Of a DNA stretch of 20,496 nucleotides, positions 1-7,817 are shown in pieces. Position 1 is the first letter of the stretch; each line of letters starts with the position of its first letter. Both the position numbers and the translations under genes were made by a program. Where the stretch lies: contig JAUMYD010000013.1 of NCBI GenBank assembly GCA_030528765.1, forward strand, positions 1 through 20,496, in the 5' to 3' direction. The notes under the pieces were generated by a model. The model was not told where the DNA came from. It saw nothing but the letters and a program-made list of their open reading frames with translations, and did no database searches. This DNA is from Bacillota bacterium (GTDB lineage: Bacteria > Bacillota > Dehalobacteriia > UBA4068).

Positions 1-1074
1 CAGCTGGCCATCGTTCTGGTTCGCTATCATGCACTGGAAGGCTTGGGCGGCATGGGCTTGGCTGCCATCATCGCCATGGTCTTCGCTTCCTTCTTTGGTT
101 GGCTTGTCGGCTTGCTCTACAACCATACCAAAGGCCAGGAGATGATCGCTTCCCTGATCGTTGGTTACTTCGCAAACGGTGTCTATCAGTTCATCCTCCT
201 CTTCCTGGTGGGTGGCGTGATCCCTGTTTCCGAAAACCATCCCATGATCATGACCAACGGCATCGGCGTTCGTATGACCGTCGATATGGGTACCCTGAAG
301 GACTCCCTGGATAATATCCTGCAGATCCCCTTCAACTGGACCCTGCTGGTGGGCGGCATCCTGGCTCTGCTCTGGGTCGCCTATCGTCAGTTCATGAAAC
401 CTGAAAAGAACGGCTATGTCCGTCCCAGCAAGGTTAAATTCGGTCTTGCCGCTCTGGCATGCCTCCTCATTGTTGGCCTGGCTATCCACTCTGTGCTCGG
501 CTTTGGCAAACTGGGCGATGTCCGTGACGTCCCCGTTGCTGTTATGATCCTCATCATCCTGATGGTTGTCTTCACCAAGTGGATCATGACCACCAAGCTC
601 GGTCAGGATTTCCGCGCCTGCGGCCAGGATCAGTATATTGCTGAATCCAACGGCATCAATGTTAACAAGGTTCGTATCATCGCCACGATGTTCTCCACGG
701 TTTTGGCTTCTCTGGGTCAGCTGATTTACATCCAGAACATTGGTACTCTGAATGTTTACGGCGCACACAACCAGATCGGTTTCTTCTCCGTTGCAGCCAT
801 CCTGGTCGGCGGTGCATCCGTCTCCAAAGCTACTGTTGGTCAGGCTCTGTTCGGCACCCTGCTGTTCAACGCCATGTTCATCATGAGCCCCGAGCTCGGC
901 CAGGCTCTGTTTGGTCAGGCCATTCTCGGTGAATACTTCCGTACCTTCATGGTTTACGGTGTCATCGGTCTGGCACTCGGTCTCTATGTTTGGAAGAACA
1001 ACAAGGCTGCTCGCATCACCATCGAGCCCGACGAAGTTTTGGATATGCCTGTTAAAGAAGCTCTCAAAAAATAA
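1..1074 (+). CDS. ABC transporter permease, simple sugar/nucleoside type (5' end outside window)
   Basis: The reading frame is open from base 1, so the start lies upstream and only the last 357 residues are visible. The protein is very hydrophobic, with repeated 20-residue membrane segments. Its C-terminal half carries the pattern of the BPD_transp_2 permeases that work with BMP-family lipoproteins for nucleosides or simple sugars. Examples are the cytoplasmic loop FRACGQDQYIAESNGI, then QNIGTLNVYGAHNQIG and LVGGASVSKATVGQAL. It would form the inner-membrane channel of an importer, with the ATPase and binding protein presumably encoded to the left. The codons are strongly biased, as expected for a well-expressed gene. 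A terminator about 40 bases after the stop ends this operon. The substrate cannot be deduced, and a second permease of the same system would normally lie next to it. Confidence 0.85.
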   Translation, partial: QLAIVLVRYHALEGLGGMGLAAIIAMVFASFFGWLVGLLYNHTKGQEMIASLIVGYFANGVYQFILLFLVGGVIPVSENHPMIMTNGIGVRMTVDMGTLKDSLDNILQIPFNWTLLVGGILALLWVAYRQFMKPEKNGYVRPSKVKFGLAALACLLIVGLAIHSVLGFGKLGDVRDVPVAVMILIILMVVFTKWIMTTKLGQDFRACGQDQYIAESNGINVNKVRIIATMFSTVLASLGQLIYIQNIGTLNVYGAHNQIGFFSVAAILVGGASVSKATVGQALFGTLLFNAMFIMSPELGQALFGQAILGEYFRTFMVYGVIGLALGLYVWKNNKAARITIEPDEVLDMPVKEALKK

Positions 1075-1115
1075 GCTTTCTGAGAAGAAATTCTCCCTTG
1101 TTTTTCGCAGAGTTC

Positions 1116-1153
1116 AGAACGCCCGGAAGCCCATGCTTCTGGGCGTTCTTTTT
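1116..1153 (+). terminator. Intrinsic terminator after the permease gene
   Basis: The left arm AGAACGCCCGGAAG pairs with CTTCTGGGCGTTCT around a CCCATG loop and is followed by T residues. It lies about 40 bases after the permease stop codon. Confidence 0.85.
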
Positions 1154-1248
1154 GCGCGGGAACAGTATATGCGGAAAGGCTCGTCCTCTTTCCGCCGCTG
1201 GGCTGGGAAAATTCTTCTCCAGCAGCCGGAGCCTGCCAAATGACACAC

Positions 1249-1275
1249 AAAAAACCCCGCTGGCTGCGGGGTTTT
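1249..1275 (-). terminator. Intrinsic terminator of the leftward moeA genes
   Basis: AAAACCCCGC and GCGGGGTTTT form a 10-bp stem with a 5-base loop. On the minus strand it is followed by a T-run, so it fits termination of the gene ending at 1332. The plus strand also ends in TTTT, so it may work in both directions. The gene-free interval 1154-1248 shows nothing else that I can support. Confidence 0.8.
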
Positions 1276-1331
1276 GTTGTATTCGCAGGGATGGACTTTG
1301 CTCAGCTGGCCGAAATGGCAGAACGAGCGGT

Positions 1332-3242
1332 CTAGTTTACGCGGATCACTTCGCCGCAGCGCTGGTAGCCATAGCCGCCCAGCTCTTCCAGGCGATCTTT
1401 GAATTCCTGGCTGCGCAGCACCTGCAAAAAGGCCTGCATCATCGGCAGATCCAGATAAGCTGCGGGCAGGGCAAAATCATATTCCTCCGGCGCGATCGGG
1501 ATGAAATCCAGACCCAGCGCTTTTGCCGCGGAAAGTACGCCCATACCGCAATCTGCGCCCCCTGCCTGCACCGCCGCAGCTACTGCCATGTGGGTGGCTG
1601 CTTCCCGCGTGTAGCCATCGATCTGCTGGGGAGAAATGTCCTCCTTCTGCAGCAGATAATCCAGCAAAACACGGGTCCCGGCGCCGCGCTGCCGGTTCAC
1701 ATATTTGCAGCGGCAAAGATCCTGCACCGTCTGTAGATTCAGCGGATTCCCCGGCTTCACGATCAGCCCCTGGATGCGCTCCACGCCCTTTACCAGTACC
1801 ATGGGGGTATCTGGGAAAAGCTTCCGTAGATAGGGGATGTTGTATTCGCCTGTGGCCGCGTCCAGCAGATGGGTGGAAGTGAGATGCGCTTCCTGCCGGG
1901 CCAGCGCCATCAGCCCGGCGGTGGAGCCCACGTGGGTGCTGGAAAGATGCACGCCGGGGAAATGCTCCGGCAGCAGATCAGCCAGCACATCCATGATCAG
2001 GTCATGGCTGCCAATGGCCACCAGGGTATTTTCGATCTCCTTCAGAGAGCGGTAAAGCCGCAGCTGCACCTCATCCCCGGCCTCCAGACCCTCGCTGTTC
2101 CGGGGAATGAGGCAGAAGCCATCCGCCCGCACCAGGGACATGGCTGCCCCCGCACCACGGGCCAGGGGCGCGGCCACCAGCTTCTCTCCGACCTTGCCGA
2201 CCTTCACCCGGACATATTCCTGATGCTTCAAAGAGCTGACCAGGCGTTTGGAGATCACAGCCTCTGCCTCCAGTCCCTCATCCTGGCTGGGTGCCCCGGT
2301 GAAAAGCCGCAGCACCGGGCTGACGAATTCCCGGAAGCCGATATAGGCGGAGACCGGGTAGCCCGGCAGGCCGATCACCGGCTTGCCCTCCACCAGGGCC
2401 AGGATCACCGGTTTGCCCGGCTTGATGGCTACGCCGTGGATGATGACTTCCCCCAGCTCACGCAGGATGTGGACGGTGAAATCCTCCGTCCCTGCGCTGG
2501 AGCCTGCATTGACGATCACCATATCGTGCGTCTGCACCGCCTGATGGATGCATTCCTTCAGCAGCTCATAGTCATCCGCCAGAATGGGCAGGCGATCCGG
2601 GCTGCCGCCCAACTCTTCCACCATGGCAGAAAACATGCGGCTGTTGGACTCGATGATATCCCCCTCCTTCAGTTCCGCATCCGGCTCCACGATCTCCGTA
2701 CCGGTGGGGATGATGGCCACGGAGGGACTGCGGTTCACATCGATGCGGGTGATCCCGCCGGAGAGCAGAACGCCGATATCGATGGGCCGGATCACACTGC
2801 GGCGGGGCAGGAGCATTTCTCCCGCCACAATATCTTCACCGATGGGCCGGATATGCTGCCAGGCCGCGGCAGAAGCTGTGATCTGCACATGCTCCTGATC
2901 CACATTCGTCACATCTTCTGCCATGATGACGGCATCATAGGGCGGGCGAATGGGATCACCGGTATCCACCACCAGAAAATCCTCGCCCCGCTTCAGGCTG
3001 AGAGGAGCGGTTTCCCGGGCGGCGGCAGTGTCCGCAGCGCGAACTGCAATGCCATCCATGGCAGCTGCGTTGAACAGGGGAGAGCAGCAGCGGGCGTAGA
3101 TGGGTGCGCTGGTGATGCGTCCCAGTGCCTCAATGACGGGAATGCTTTCAGGCTGGGCTTGAATCAGGGGTGCGACGCGCTGGAGATAGAGGGCCTTTGC
3201 CTCCTCCAGCGGGGTATTGCTGAGATAAAGATTGCGTTTCAT
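1332..3242 (-). CDS. MoeA-type molybdopterin molybdenumtransferase fused to a PBP-like domain
   Basis: Residues 1-400 form a MoeA module that inserts molybdate or tungstate into adenylylated molybdopterin. The motifs are AAMDGIAV (60-67), IPTGTE (178-183), IIESNSRM (196-203), NAGSSAGTED (245-254), IKPGKP (273-278) and GLPGYPVSA (291-299). Residues 405-625 form a periplasmic-binding-protein-like domain (PF12727 type), with HVGSTAGLMAL, HLLDAATGEYN and NRQRGAGTR. This two-domain architecture is known in Firmicutes and archaea; the second domain has been assumed to sense or hold metal or cofactor, but its role is unproven. I chose the ATG at 3242 because AGGAGGT sits 5-6 bases upstream. The frame stays open to 3353, so a longer form is possible but less likely. 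The product is 636 residues, cytoplasmic, and encoded 132 bp downstream of the other moeA. Confidence 0.9.
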   Translation of the reverse strand: MKRNLYLSNTPLEEAKALYLQRVAPLIQAQPESIPVIEALGRITSAPIYARCCSPLFNAAAMDGIAVRAADTAAARETAPLSLKRGEDFLVVDTGDPIRPPYDAVIMAEDVTNVDQEHVQITASAAAWQHIRPIGEDIVAGEMLLPRRSVIRPIDIGVLLSGGITRIDVNRSPSVAIIPTGTEIVEPDAELKEGDIIESNSRMFSAMVEELGGSPDRLPILADDYELLKECIHQAVQTHDMVIVNAGSSAGTEDFTVHILRELGEVIIHGVAIKPGKPVILALVEGKPVIGLPGYPVSAYIGFREFVSPVLRLFTGAPSQDEGLEAEAVISKRLVSSLKHQEYVRVKVGKVGEKLVAAPLARGAGAAMSLVRADGFCLIPRNSEGLEAGDEVQLRLYRSLKEIENTLVAIGSHDLIMDVLADLLPEHFPGVHLSSTHVGSTAGLMALARQEAHLTSTHLLDAATGEYNIPYLRKLFPDTPMVLVKGVERIQGLIVKPGNPLNLQTVQDLCRCKYVNRQRGAGTRVLLDYLLQKEDISPQQIDGYTREAATHMAVAAAVQAGGADCGMGVLSAAKALGLDFIPIAPEEYDFALPAAYLDLPMMQAFLQVLRSQEFKDRLEELGGYGYQRCGEVIRVN

Positions 3243-3374
3243 GGGAACCTCCTGGAATATCGTCTTAAAGCTGGGCTGCAGCACGGCCCCGCAGGTCTGC
3301 TGTTTATTTTGCTGCCGGCCGGGAATCTGCATACCCTGCAAGTACGCTGCCAATGGAAAGATGAAGCAGCGGGA

Positions 3375-4601
3375 TCAGAAAAGGCGGACCTCCACCAGTG
3401 CTCCGGCGGGCAGCCCTTCCTGGTCCTGCGGGATGCAGCAATAGCCATCTGCCTCTGTGAGCGTGGTGATAAGGCCGGATTTATAAAAGACCGGCTCTGC
3501 CAAAAGCGCATCGCCTTCCTGCAGCAGCTTCACCGGCTGGAAGCTCGTCTTCCCCGGGGAAGAGGCAATGTTGCAGCGCAAATGGGCGGGGATGCTTTGC
3601 TGATCACGCAGACCCAGCGCCAGGCGAAAGGCCTCTGCCAGGATGGATTCAAAGACCATCATGGCGGACACAGGGTGGCCCGGCAGGCCGACCAGCAGGG
3701 TGGAGCTGGCTTCATCCCAGCCCAGAATGGTGGGCTTGCCCGGCTTCACCGCCAGTCCGTGGGTAAAAACACCGGGGCTGGCGATCTCATCCAGGATGCG
3801 CTCCGTCATATCCTTTTCCCCCTGGGAGCTGCCGCCGGAGATGGCCAGAATGTCATATTTTTCCAGCGCACGCCGGAGCGCGCTGCGGATATCTTCCTCC
3901 TGATCGGGGAGAATGCCCCCCAGCTGCGGGCAGAAGCCACGTTTCTCTGCCAGAGCTGCCACGGCAAAGCTGTTGATATCCCGCACCTGGCCGGGCTGAA
4001 GTTCGCTTTCCGGGGGGACAAGCTCATCCCCGCTGGAGAAGATACAGAGACTGGGCTGACGGTAGACCTCTACCTGCCCGCAGCCTGTGGCAGCCAGCAG
4101 GCCGATCTCCGCCGGGCCCAGCCGGCTCCCTGCTGAAAGGAATTTCCTGCCTTCCGGAAGATCCTCTCCCTTATAGACCACATGTCGCCCGGGAGAAACC
4201 GCTGCGGAGACGGCGATCTGCCCACCGAAATTCTCGCAGTATTCGATCATCACCATGGCATCCGCCCCCTCGGGGAGCATGCCGCCGGTGGGCACATAGG
4301 CGCACTGGCCAGCGGAAATACTGAGTTCTGCGGGCTTTCCCATCTCCACCTTACCCACCGGCTGCAGAAAGGCGGGCAGGCTCTCCCCGGCGCCGGCCGT
4401 ATCGCTGGCCTGCACCGCATAGCCATCCACCGAGGAACGGTGGAAGCCGGGAATGTCCTCCCGGCTGAAAAGATCCTGTGACAGAATACGGCCGCAGGCC
4501 TTTGAAAGCGGGATAGTCTCCCGCCGGAGAAACAGGGGGCTGGCGCAGGAAAGCAGCTTTTTGATGGCTGCCTGCCGGGAATCGACTTGCAATAGCTTCA
4601 T
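3375..4601 (-). CDS. moeA: Molybdopterin molybdenumtransferase MoeA
   Basis: This 408-residue protein is full length for MoeA, which transfers the metal oxyanion to MPT-AMP. The expected motifs are all present: RSSVDGYAV (55-63), PTGGMLPEGADAMVMIE (104-120), SSGDEL (189-194), VRDINS (206-211), SGGSSQGEKD (255-264), VKPGKP (285-290) and GLPGHPVSA (305-313). The start has GAGGTG upstream. It is the first gene of a leftward pair with the MoeA-PBP fusion, and the pair diverges from moaC. Two MoeA paralogues in a tungstate-transport neighbourhood recall organisms where different MoeA proteins handle Mo and W. Which one does which cannot be read from the sequence. Confidence 0.95.
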   Translation of the reverse strand: MKLLQVDSRQAAIKKLLSCASPLFLRRETIPLSKACGRILSQDLFSREDIPGFHRSSVDGYAVQASDTAGAGESLPAFLQPVGKVEMGKPAELSISAGQCAYVPTGGMLPEGADAMVMIEYCENFGGQIAVSAAVSPGRHVVYKGEDLPEGRKFLSAGSRLGPAEIGLLAATGCGQVEVYRQPSLCIFSSGDELVPPESELQPGQVRDINSFAVAALAEKRGFCPQLGGILPDQEEDIRSALRRALEKYDILAISGGSSQGEKDMTERILDEIASPGVFTHGLAVKPGKPTILGWDEASSTLLVGLPGHPVSAMMVFESILAEAFRLALGLRDQQSIPAHLRCNIASSPGKTSFQPVKLLQEGDALLAEPVFYKSGLITTLTEADGYCCIPQDQEGLPAGALVEVRLF

Positions 4602-4627
4602 AAAAGCACCTCACCGATTTAACGAAA

Positions 4628-4655
4628 AATATATTTGTTCAGAGAAGAATTTCAA
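4628..4655 (-). promoter_or_regulatory. Probable moeA promoter (leftward)
   Basis: On the minus strand, TTGAAA (4650-4655) is followed after 16 bases by TATATT (4628-4633). This would start RNA about 20 bases before the moeA start codon. Both boxes deviate from consensus. Confidence 0.45.
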
Positions 4656-4694
4656 TACAGTGTAACATAAAATCAGCTTCTGCAGCGGCAATCC

Positions 4695-4723
4695 TTGCAA
4701 AGAGCAGAGGCTTCGTATATAAT
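4695..4723 (+). promoter_or_regulatory. moaC-moaA operon promoter
   Basis: TTGCAA (4695-4700), a 17-base spacer, then a perfect TATAAT (4718-4723). The -10 region lies inside an imperfect inverted repeat, CTTCGTATA and TATAGAAG (4711-4735), which could be an operator. No molybdenum-cofactor riboswitch pattern was recognised in the short leader. Confidence 0.75.
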
Positions 4724-4778
4724 TTTCTATAGAAGAAATAAATATCCTTGAAAAGAAAGCATATATCCGGAGGAAAGA

Positions 4779-5258
4779 ATGTCTCAATTAAATCATTTCA
4801 ATGAAGCCGGGGAGGCCCATATGGTCTGTGTGGCGGAAAAAGAGATCACTGCCCGCCGGGCCCTGGCTGCCGGCTGTATCCGTATGCTGCCGGAGACGTT
4901 GGCCCTGATCGAAAGCGGCACGGCAAAGAAAGGGGATGTGCTGGGCGTGGCCCGCATCGCCGGGATCATGGCTGTGAAGCGCACCCCGGAGCTGATCCCG
5001 CTGGCCCACCCCATCGGGGTGGAGGGCTGCACCGTGGATTTCCGCATCCTGCCGGAGCTGCCCGGTGTGGAGGCTAGCTGCTGCATCACCGTGAATGGCC
5101 GCACCGGCGCAGAGATGGAGGCCCTCACCGGGGTTTCCGCGGCGCTGCTCACCATCTACGATATGGTCAAGGCAGTGGATCGCGCTATGGAGATCAGCAA
5201 TATCCGCCTGCTGGAAAAGAGCGGCGGCAAAAGTGGGGAGTTTAAACGAGCAGAATGA
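4779..5258 (+). CDS. moaC: Cyclic pyranopterin monophosphate synthase MoaC
   Basis: MoaC converts the MoaA product 3',8-cyclo-7,8-dihydro-GTP to cyclic pyranopterin monophosphate, the second chemical step of molybdopterin synthesis. The 159-residue protein has PLAHPI (74-79) and the long conserved block from GRTGAEMEALTGVS (107-120) to YDMVKAVD (127-134). Residues corresponding to the known catalytic Lys51, Asp128 and Lys131 are present at the same numbers. The ATG follows a GGAGG site. Its stop codon overlaps the moaA start by four bases, which indicates translational coupling. Confidence 0.97.
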   Translation: MSQLNHFNEAGEAHMVCVAEKEITARRALAAGCIRMLPETLALIESGTAKKGDVLGVARIAGIMAVKRTPELIPLAHPIGVEGCTVDFRILPELPGVEASCCITVNGRTGAEMEALTGVSAALLTIYDMVKAVDRAMEISNIRLLEKSGGKSGEFKRAE

Positions 5259-6235
5259 TGATAGACGGATTTGGAAGAACAATCGATTACCTGCGCTTGT
5301 CCATTACCGACCGTTGCGATCTGCGCTGCCTGTATTGCATGCCGGAGCACGGGGTGGAATCCTTCTCCCATGAGAAGGTCATGCGCTTTGAGGAATTGCT
5401 GCAGCTTTGCCGCATCATGAGCGGCCTGGGCGTGAAGAAATTCAAGGTCTCCGGCGGGGAGCCATTGGTGAGACGGGGCACGCCGGAATTTATCGCGGAG
5501 CTGAAGCAGCTTCCCGGGGTGGAGCAGGTAACGCTCACCACCAACGGGCAGAAGCTGCTGCCCCTGCTGCCCCAGCTGGAAGCAGCCGGTCTGGATGGGA
5601 TCAATCTTAGCCTGGATAGCCTTGACCCCCAGCGCTACCGGCAGATGAGCCGCCGGGGGGAGCTGGCGCCGGCTCTGGCTGCTCTGGAAGCGGCCTGCGA
5701 GCGGGATTTTTGCCCGGTGAAGCTGAATACCGTACTGATGGACGGGCTGAACGGGGATGAAGCCCCGGCTCTGGCTGGGCTGGCGAAGCGACTCCCGGTT
5801 TATGTGCGCTTCATTGAGTTGATGCCCATCGGTCTGGGGCGGGAATTCCAGCCTGTCCCCGGGGAAGAGGTCTGCCGCCGCCTGGAAGCGGTCTTTGGCC
5901 CTGCGGAGCCGGATTCCGGCCACTGGGGGAACGGCCCTGCTGTCTATTATCGCTTCCCCGGCCTGCTGCGCCCGGTGGGCTTTATTGACGCGGTGAGCCA
6001 CCGCTTCTGCTCCAGCTGCAACCGCATCCGCCTGACTGCGGAGGGCTGCCTGAAGCTTTGCCTGCAGTATGACATCGGCTGTGATCTGCTGACGCCTCTG
6101 CGTGCAGGCGCCTCTGATGAGGAGCTGGCCCAGCTGATTCGGGATACAGTGGCCCAGAAGCCGGAGCAGCACTGCTTCGGGGAGGAAGTGGCAGAGCACC
6201 GGGAAGAGCATACCATGAACGCCATCGGCGGCTGA
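5255..6235 (+). CDS. moaA: GTP 3',8-cyclase MoaA (radical SAM)
   Basis: MoaA starts molybdopterin synthesis by radical rearrangement of GTP. The radical SAM motif CDLRCLYC supplies Cys21, Cys25 and Cys28 for the first 4Fe-4S cluster, and SGGEP (66-70) belongs to the SAM site. Cys252, Cys255 and Cys269 ligate the second, GTP-binding cluster. The 326-residue protein ends in Ile-Gly-Gly; the terminal Gly-Gly is known to enter the active site and is required for activity. The start ATG lies in the ATGA overlap with moaC; a second ATG follows immediately and could also serve. Its last 11 codons and downstream flank are duplicated 155 bp further on, separating it unusually far (233 bp) from the next gene of the operon. 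Confidence 0.97.
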   Translation: MMIDGFGRTIDYLRLSITDRCDLRCLYCMPEHGVESFSHEKVMRFEELLQLCRIMSGLGVKKFKVSGGEPLVRRGTPEFIAELKQLPGVEQVTLTTNGQKLLPLLPQLEAAGLDGINLSLDSLDPQRYRQMSRRGELAPALAALEAACERDFCPVKLNTVLMDGLNGDEAPALAGLAKRLPVYVRFIELMPIGLGREFQPVPGEEVCRRLEAVFGPAEPDSGHWGNGPAVYYRFPGLLRPVGFIDAVSHRFCSSCNRIRLTAEGCLKLCLQYDIGCDLLTPLRAGASDEELAQLIRDTVAQKPEQHCFGEEVAEHREEHTMNAIGG

Positions 6236-6285
6236 GAAGCTCTTCGCTGCGGGCTTGGCAAGAGAACAAAGCATGCCTGAAACAG
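6199..6285 (+). repeat. Direct repeat copy A: moaA 3' end plus downstream flank
   Basis: It begins at the codons for the last 11 residues of MoaA (REEHTMNAIGG) and continues about 50 bases past the stop. The matching copy lies 155 bp downstream. The 11 codons differ by one synonymous base (AAC versus AAT), while the noncoding part has diverged more, although TGGCAAGAGA and GCTGCGGGC remain identical. Confidence 0.9.
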
Positions 6286-6353
6286 AGGAGAAACGGCACT
6301 TGCGGCGGGGGCTTTCCCTCCTGCTTGCCGGGAGCTTACCGGGAAGCCTGATC

Positions 6354-6440
6354 CCGGGAAGAGCATACCATGAATGCCATCGGCGGCTGAGAAAATCCCC
6401 GCTGCGGGCATGGCAAGAGAATCAGGCATGCCGAAAAACA
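6354..6440 (+). repeat. Direct repeat copy B: duplicated moaA tail with MNAIGG mini-ORF
   Basis: This is the second copy of the moaA tail and flank. A stop codon lies two codons before the duplicated coding part, so it is not an extension of another gene. The only ORF it offers is ATG to TGA at 6370-6390, encoding MNAIGG. GGGAAGAG lies 6 bases upstream and could act as a ribosome binding site. It may be a simple duplication scar or, more speculatively, a source of a Gly-Gly tail peptide. Confidence 0.85.
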
Positions 6441-6468
6441 GAATAGAACGCCATTGGAGGCTTAGCAT

Positions 6469-7404
6469 ATGAAAAAAACAGGAAAAATCACTGCCATCTG
6501 CATCAGTGAGCAGAAGGGCACACAGAAACATCCCATCGAAAAGGCCGAGCTGCGGGAAAACCACGGTATTGTGGGGGATGCACATGCCGGGAACTGGCAC
6601 CGTCAGGTCAGTCTGCTTTCCCAGGAGAAGGTGGATGAATTCCGCGCCCGGGGTGCAAAGGTGGAGGACGGCGCCTTTGGGGAGAACATCCTGGCCACCG
6701 GCTTTGATTTCCGTACCCTGCCGGTGGGGACCCGCTTTTCCTGCGGGGAGATCCTGCTGGAAATGACCCAGATCGGCAAGGAATGCCATTCCCACTGCGC
6801 CATTTTCAAGGCCATGGGGGATTGCATCATGCCCCGGGAGGGCGTTTTCTGCCGGGTGCTGCGGGGCGGAACCATGCAGGTGGGGGATGAGCTGGTGCAG
6901 CTGCCCCCGGCTTATCGGGTAGCTATTCTGGTTTCCAGCGATAAGGGCGCCCGGGGCGAGCGGGAGGATCTTTCCGGCCCGGCCATCCGGGAAATTGCCG
7001 AAGCCCATGCCCTGCAGGTGGTTTCCTATAGCATCCTCCCGGATGAGCAGGAGCAGCTCAGTCAGGAGCTGGCCCGCATCTGCGATGAAGATGCTGCTGA
7101 TCTGATCCTCACCAGCGGCGGCACAGGCTTTTCTCCCCGGGATTGCATGCCGGAGGCCACCGCAGCTGTGACGGAGCGGCAGGTTCCCGGCATCACGGAA
7201 GCCATGCGCATCCATAGCTTGCAGTATTCCAGCCGTTCCATGCTTTCCCGGGCTGCTGCAGGCATCCGCAAACGTACGCTGATCGTCAATCTGCCCGGCA
7301 GCCCCAAGGCTGTGCGGGAGAATCTGGAATACGCCATCGATGCCCTGATCCATGGCCTGGAGATGCTGCGGGGCAGCGGCAGCGCGGATTGCGCCCGCTC
7401 CTGA
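6469..7404 (+). CDS. MOSC domain - MogA/MoaB molybdopterin adenylyltransferase fusion
   Basis: Residues 1-146 are a MOSC domain; GIVGDAHAG (33-41), GAFGENI (68-74) and the Cys106/Cys110 pair in GKECHSHC are visible. MOSC domains bind sulfur or cofactor and occur in proteins that handle molybdenum cofactor. Residues 148-305 are a MogA/MoaB domain that activates molybdopterin with ATP: SDKGARGEREDLSGP (157-171), SGGTGFSPRDCMPEAT (216-231) and NLPGSPK (274-280). The ATG has TTGGAGG 8 bases upstream. It is the last gene of the moaC operon and is closed by a strong terminator. Similar fusions are familiar in Clostridia. It supplies the step between MPT synthesis and MoeA. The MOSC domain's precise role is unknown. 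Confidence 0.92.
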   Translation: MKKTGKITAICISEQKGTQKHPIEKAELRENHGIVGDAHAGNWHRQVSLLSQEKVDEFRARGAKVEDGAFGENILATGFDFRTLPVGTRFSCGEILLEMTQIGKECHSHCAIFKAMGDCIMPREGVFCRVLRGGTMQVGDELVQLPPAYRVAILVSSDKGARGEREDLSGPAIREIAEAHALQVVSYSILPDEQEQLSQELARICDEDAADLILTSGGTGFSPRDCMPEATAAVTERQVPGITEAMRIHSLQYSSRSMLSRAAAGIRKRTLIVNLPGSPKAVRENLEYAIDALIHGLEMLRGSGSADCARS

Positions 7405-7426
7405 GGAATTTCATAGCGAGAGACCA

Positions 7427-7453
7427 AGCGGCGGGGATCTCCCCGCCGCTTTT
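7427..7453 (+). terminator. Intrinsic terminator of the moaC operon
   Basis: AGCGGCGGGG and CCCCGCCGCT form a 10-bp stem with a four-base loop, followed by TTTTGT. It starts 22 bases after the MOSC/Mog stop. Confidence 0.9.
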
Positions 7454-7522
7454 GTGTATGGGAAGCAATGCCCCATTTTTTTAGAGAAACTGGGTCAAAA
7501 ACACCTCTTTTTGGTGAATTCT

Positions 7523-7587
7523 GTCATTGCGAGGAAGCTTTGCTGCGGAGATGCGTCAGCATCTCCCAGCAAAACGACGTGGCAATC
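7523..7587. repeat. Palindromic interspersed-repeat-like element
   Basis: The outer ends read GTCATTGCGAGG and GACGTGGCAATC, resembling the GTCATTGCGAGG...GCAATC palindromic repeats scattered in many bacterial genomes. The interior forms a strong hairpin: TTTGCTG (7539-7545), a bulged C, GGAGATGC, loop GTCA, then GCATCTCC and CAGCAAA (to 7573). Only one copy is visible here. The surrounding gene-free stretch 7454-7764 contains ORFs on both strands, but these look like translations of repeat DNA. Confidence 0.6.
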
Positions 7588-7695
7588 TTTTGGTCGGGCT
7601 GCCGCAAGCCCACAGCTTTTCTGCCACGCAAAGACAAGAATTTCCTTTACCGACTTCAGCTTAGAAGCATCACCCCAGCGTTGAAGTTCTTTGGT

Positions 7696-7719
7696 GTCCC
7701 TTTCTTTCACGAAAGGGAC
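7696..7719. other. Perfect 9-bp hairpin
   Basis: GTCCCTTTC and GAAAGGGAC surround the loop TTTCAC. There is no long T-run on either side, so it is not a convincing terminator. It may be part of the same repeat-rich intergenic element as 7523-7587. Confidence 0.55.
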
Positions 7720-7764
7720 GGTTTTACCGCCGGGAAGGGCAGCCTTCAATGAAATCGCGGCCAG

Positions 7765-7794
7765 AAAAAGAGCGCAGCCTCTTTGGATGCGCTC
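7765..7794 (-). terminator. Intrinsic terminator of the tup operon
   Basis: On the minus strand, GAGCGCA and TGCGCTC form a 7-bp stem around an 11-base loop, followed by TTTTT. It lies just after the tupC stop. Confidence 0.75.
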
Positions 7795-7817
7795 AGGTTT
7801 TCGGTTTTGGAAGCGGA

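Noticed and set aside
1869..4136. 755-residue plus-strand ORF opposite the two moeA genes
   Set aside because: It is the antisense shadow of two well-recognised MoeA genes. Its His/Gln/Arg-rich composition is typical of such shadows, and it has no ribosome binding site or family match.
5947..7353. 468-residue minus-strand ORF across moaA and MOSC-Mog
   Set aside because: It crosses the intergenic repeat and lies antisense to two conserved genes, with no supporting signals.
7523..7587. CRISPR array
   Set aside because: There is only a single palindromic unit, with no regularly spaced repeats here or elsewhere in the window.
7495..7749. 84-residue minus-strand ORF in the intergenic region
   Set aside because: Its translation is largely that of a palindromic repeat element and a hairpin; no ribosome binding site was found.
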